Shown here piece after piece: positions 63,416 to 64,000 of a stretch of 64,000 bases of DNA. The position numbers and the translations under genes are program-made. The stretch is from NCBI GenBank assembly GCA_027592275.1, contig JAQCKF010000001.1, positions 124,001-188,000 on the forward strand, read 5' to 3'. The notes under the pieces are model-generated. The model was given only the letters and a program-made list of their open reading frames with translations. It did not search any database and was not told the origin of the DNA. Numbering within the stretch: the first letter of the stretch is position 1; every line of letters starts with the position of its first letter. This DNA comes from Pseudomonadota bacterium. Lineage in GTDB: Bacteria > Pseudomonadota > Gammaproteobacteria > Pseudomonadales > Pseudohongiellaceae.

Positions 63416-63656
63416 AATTTATTGCTCCATTGTACGGCGAGAATTGATTCTCTCGGCGAATGCAGCCCCCTCTGTATTGATGAATATTGTGTAAGTGCTT
63501 TTCTCTATATCGAATCCTATTGAATTCATAGTAAATAGAGAGATTTCAAGCTAACACAATGGAATTACTATGGTAATTAATTCTTCAATAGAGTGGGATT
63601 TAGTTAAAAATTTGGAGGATTTAGTCAACACTAAGTGGAAGTTTCAGTTTCGAAAT

Positions 63657-64000
63657 CTACTTTTTCAAGAGTATTTGCCGCACCAACCTAGCAATACTGT
63701 CTTTGAACCAAGTTTGTGAGCGTGTTTCATTCTTGAAATTGAAATGAGATTGAGCATTTTGGACGAACGGCTGCATGTTTTGTTGCATATAGCCCAGGGA
63801 GCCGGTATCTGAGATGTCAGCCAAGGTTTCTTTATAGTCATTCAGGATTATCTCATCGAGAAAATAGAACCCCGTCTTACCTAGCGCGCCAGCTGTCCCT
63901 ACACTAGTCTGATCGATCGATGCAGCGCTAACCGAGAGCATGCCCAGAACCTGCTCCGTGCTGAGGTTCTCTTGACTAGCAACCTGACTTATCTGGTTCC
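63657..64000 (-). CDS. Partial gene at window edge, C-terminal part of unknown protein
   Basis: The reading frame stays open from the ATG at 63941 to the window edge, so the true start lies outside the window and 'NQISQVASQENLSTEQVLG' is probably internal. The visible 114 residues end 'SIARLVRQILLKK', basic and helical. No family is recognised, and nothing shows whether it is regulated with the XRE gene downstream of it. Confidence 0.6.
   Translation of the reverse strand, partial: NQISQVASQENLSTEQVLGMLSVSAASIDQTSVGTAGALGKTGFYFLDEIILNDYKETLADISDTGSLGYMQQNMQPFVQNAQSHFNFKNETRSQTWFKDSIARLVRQILLKK

Noticed and set aside
63570-63719. 49-codon plus-strand ORF with ATG
   Set aside because: It overlaps the minus-strand partial gene, has no clear ribosome-binding site and no recognised similarity.

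Overview
This window looks like a marine gammaproteobacterial chromosome segment (Pseudomonadales or Cellvibrionales-like, inferred). The grounds are the rsmD / coaD / mutM neighbourhood, a Pseudomonas-style LPS inner-core cluster (waaF-waaC-waaG-waaP, tandem kinase, carbamoyltransferase, hldE, waaA), moderate GC content, short gaps and many lipoproteins. No CRISPR array, rRNA gene, complete tRNA or intact insertion sequence was seen.

Layout. 1-5.1 kb: rsmD, a YheT-type hydrolase, coaD, mutM (opposite strand) and a lone hydantoinase/oxoprolinase-family gene. 5.3-20.3 kb: a long co-directional run of envelope genes, tightly packed from 6.95 to 17.4 kb. It encodes a Ser-rich lipoprotein, further lipoproteins, a TPR membrane protein, a PEGA plus formylglycine-generating-enzyme-like protein, a MotA/TolQ/ExbB proton-channel protein, an Hsp70/actin-like protein and two paralogous VWA proteins whose N-terminal helices resemble ExbD/TolR/MotB. 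It ends with two more lipoproteins and an M48 metalloprotease. I do not recognise it as a named system, and it is the main candidate for a new machine. 20.6-38.8 kb: an orphan GspE/PilB-like ATPase, then LPS core and lipid A genes, interrupted by a GT-C-like membrane protein, an LpxL-type acyltransferase and an FAD oxidoreductase/aldo-keto reductase pair, then pepQ. 38.9-46.7 kb: small genes (MAPEG, DUF1330, YbjQ), then an accessory cluster of LpxL-like acyltransferase, acyl carrier protein, HlyD-like adaptor and C39-peptidase ABC exporter, followed by a Y1-transposase-like protein that has lost its HUH histidines. 46.7-51.4 kb: glycine cleavage genes gcvT-gcvH-gcvP on the minus strand. 51.5-55.5 kb: a CBM9/DUF5916 outer-membrane protein, a peroxiredoxin-like selenoprotein split in the ORF track by an in-frame TGA, and lepB. 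55.7-64 kb: lhr with a LexA-type operator at its start, a probable unannotated structured RNA on the minus strand, PilZ, a DUF6164-like gene, TraB/GumN, a 58-residue SutA-like protein missing from the ORF track, an XRE regulator and a truncated gene at the edge.

How the genes work together. HldE makes ADP-heptose. WaaA adds Kdo, WaaC and WaaF add heptoses, WaaG extends the core, WaaP and the tandem kinase phosphorylate it, the carbamoyltransferase probably modifies it, and the LpxL homologue acylates lipid A. The envelope operon probably forms a proton-driven, two-membrane complex (inference). The C39 exporter cluster probably makes and exports an acylated peptide whose precursor is not in the window (inference). 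The selenoprotein predicts Sec machinery elsewhere in the genome.
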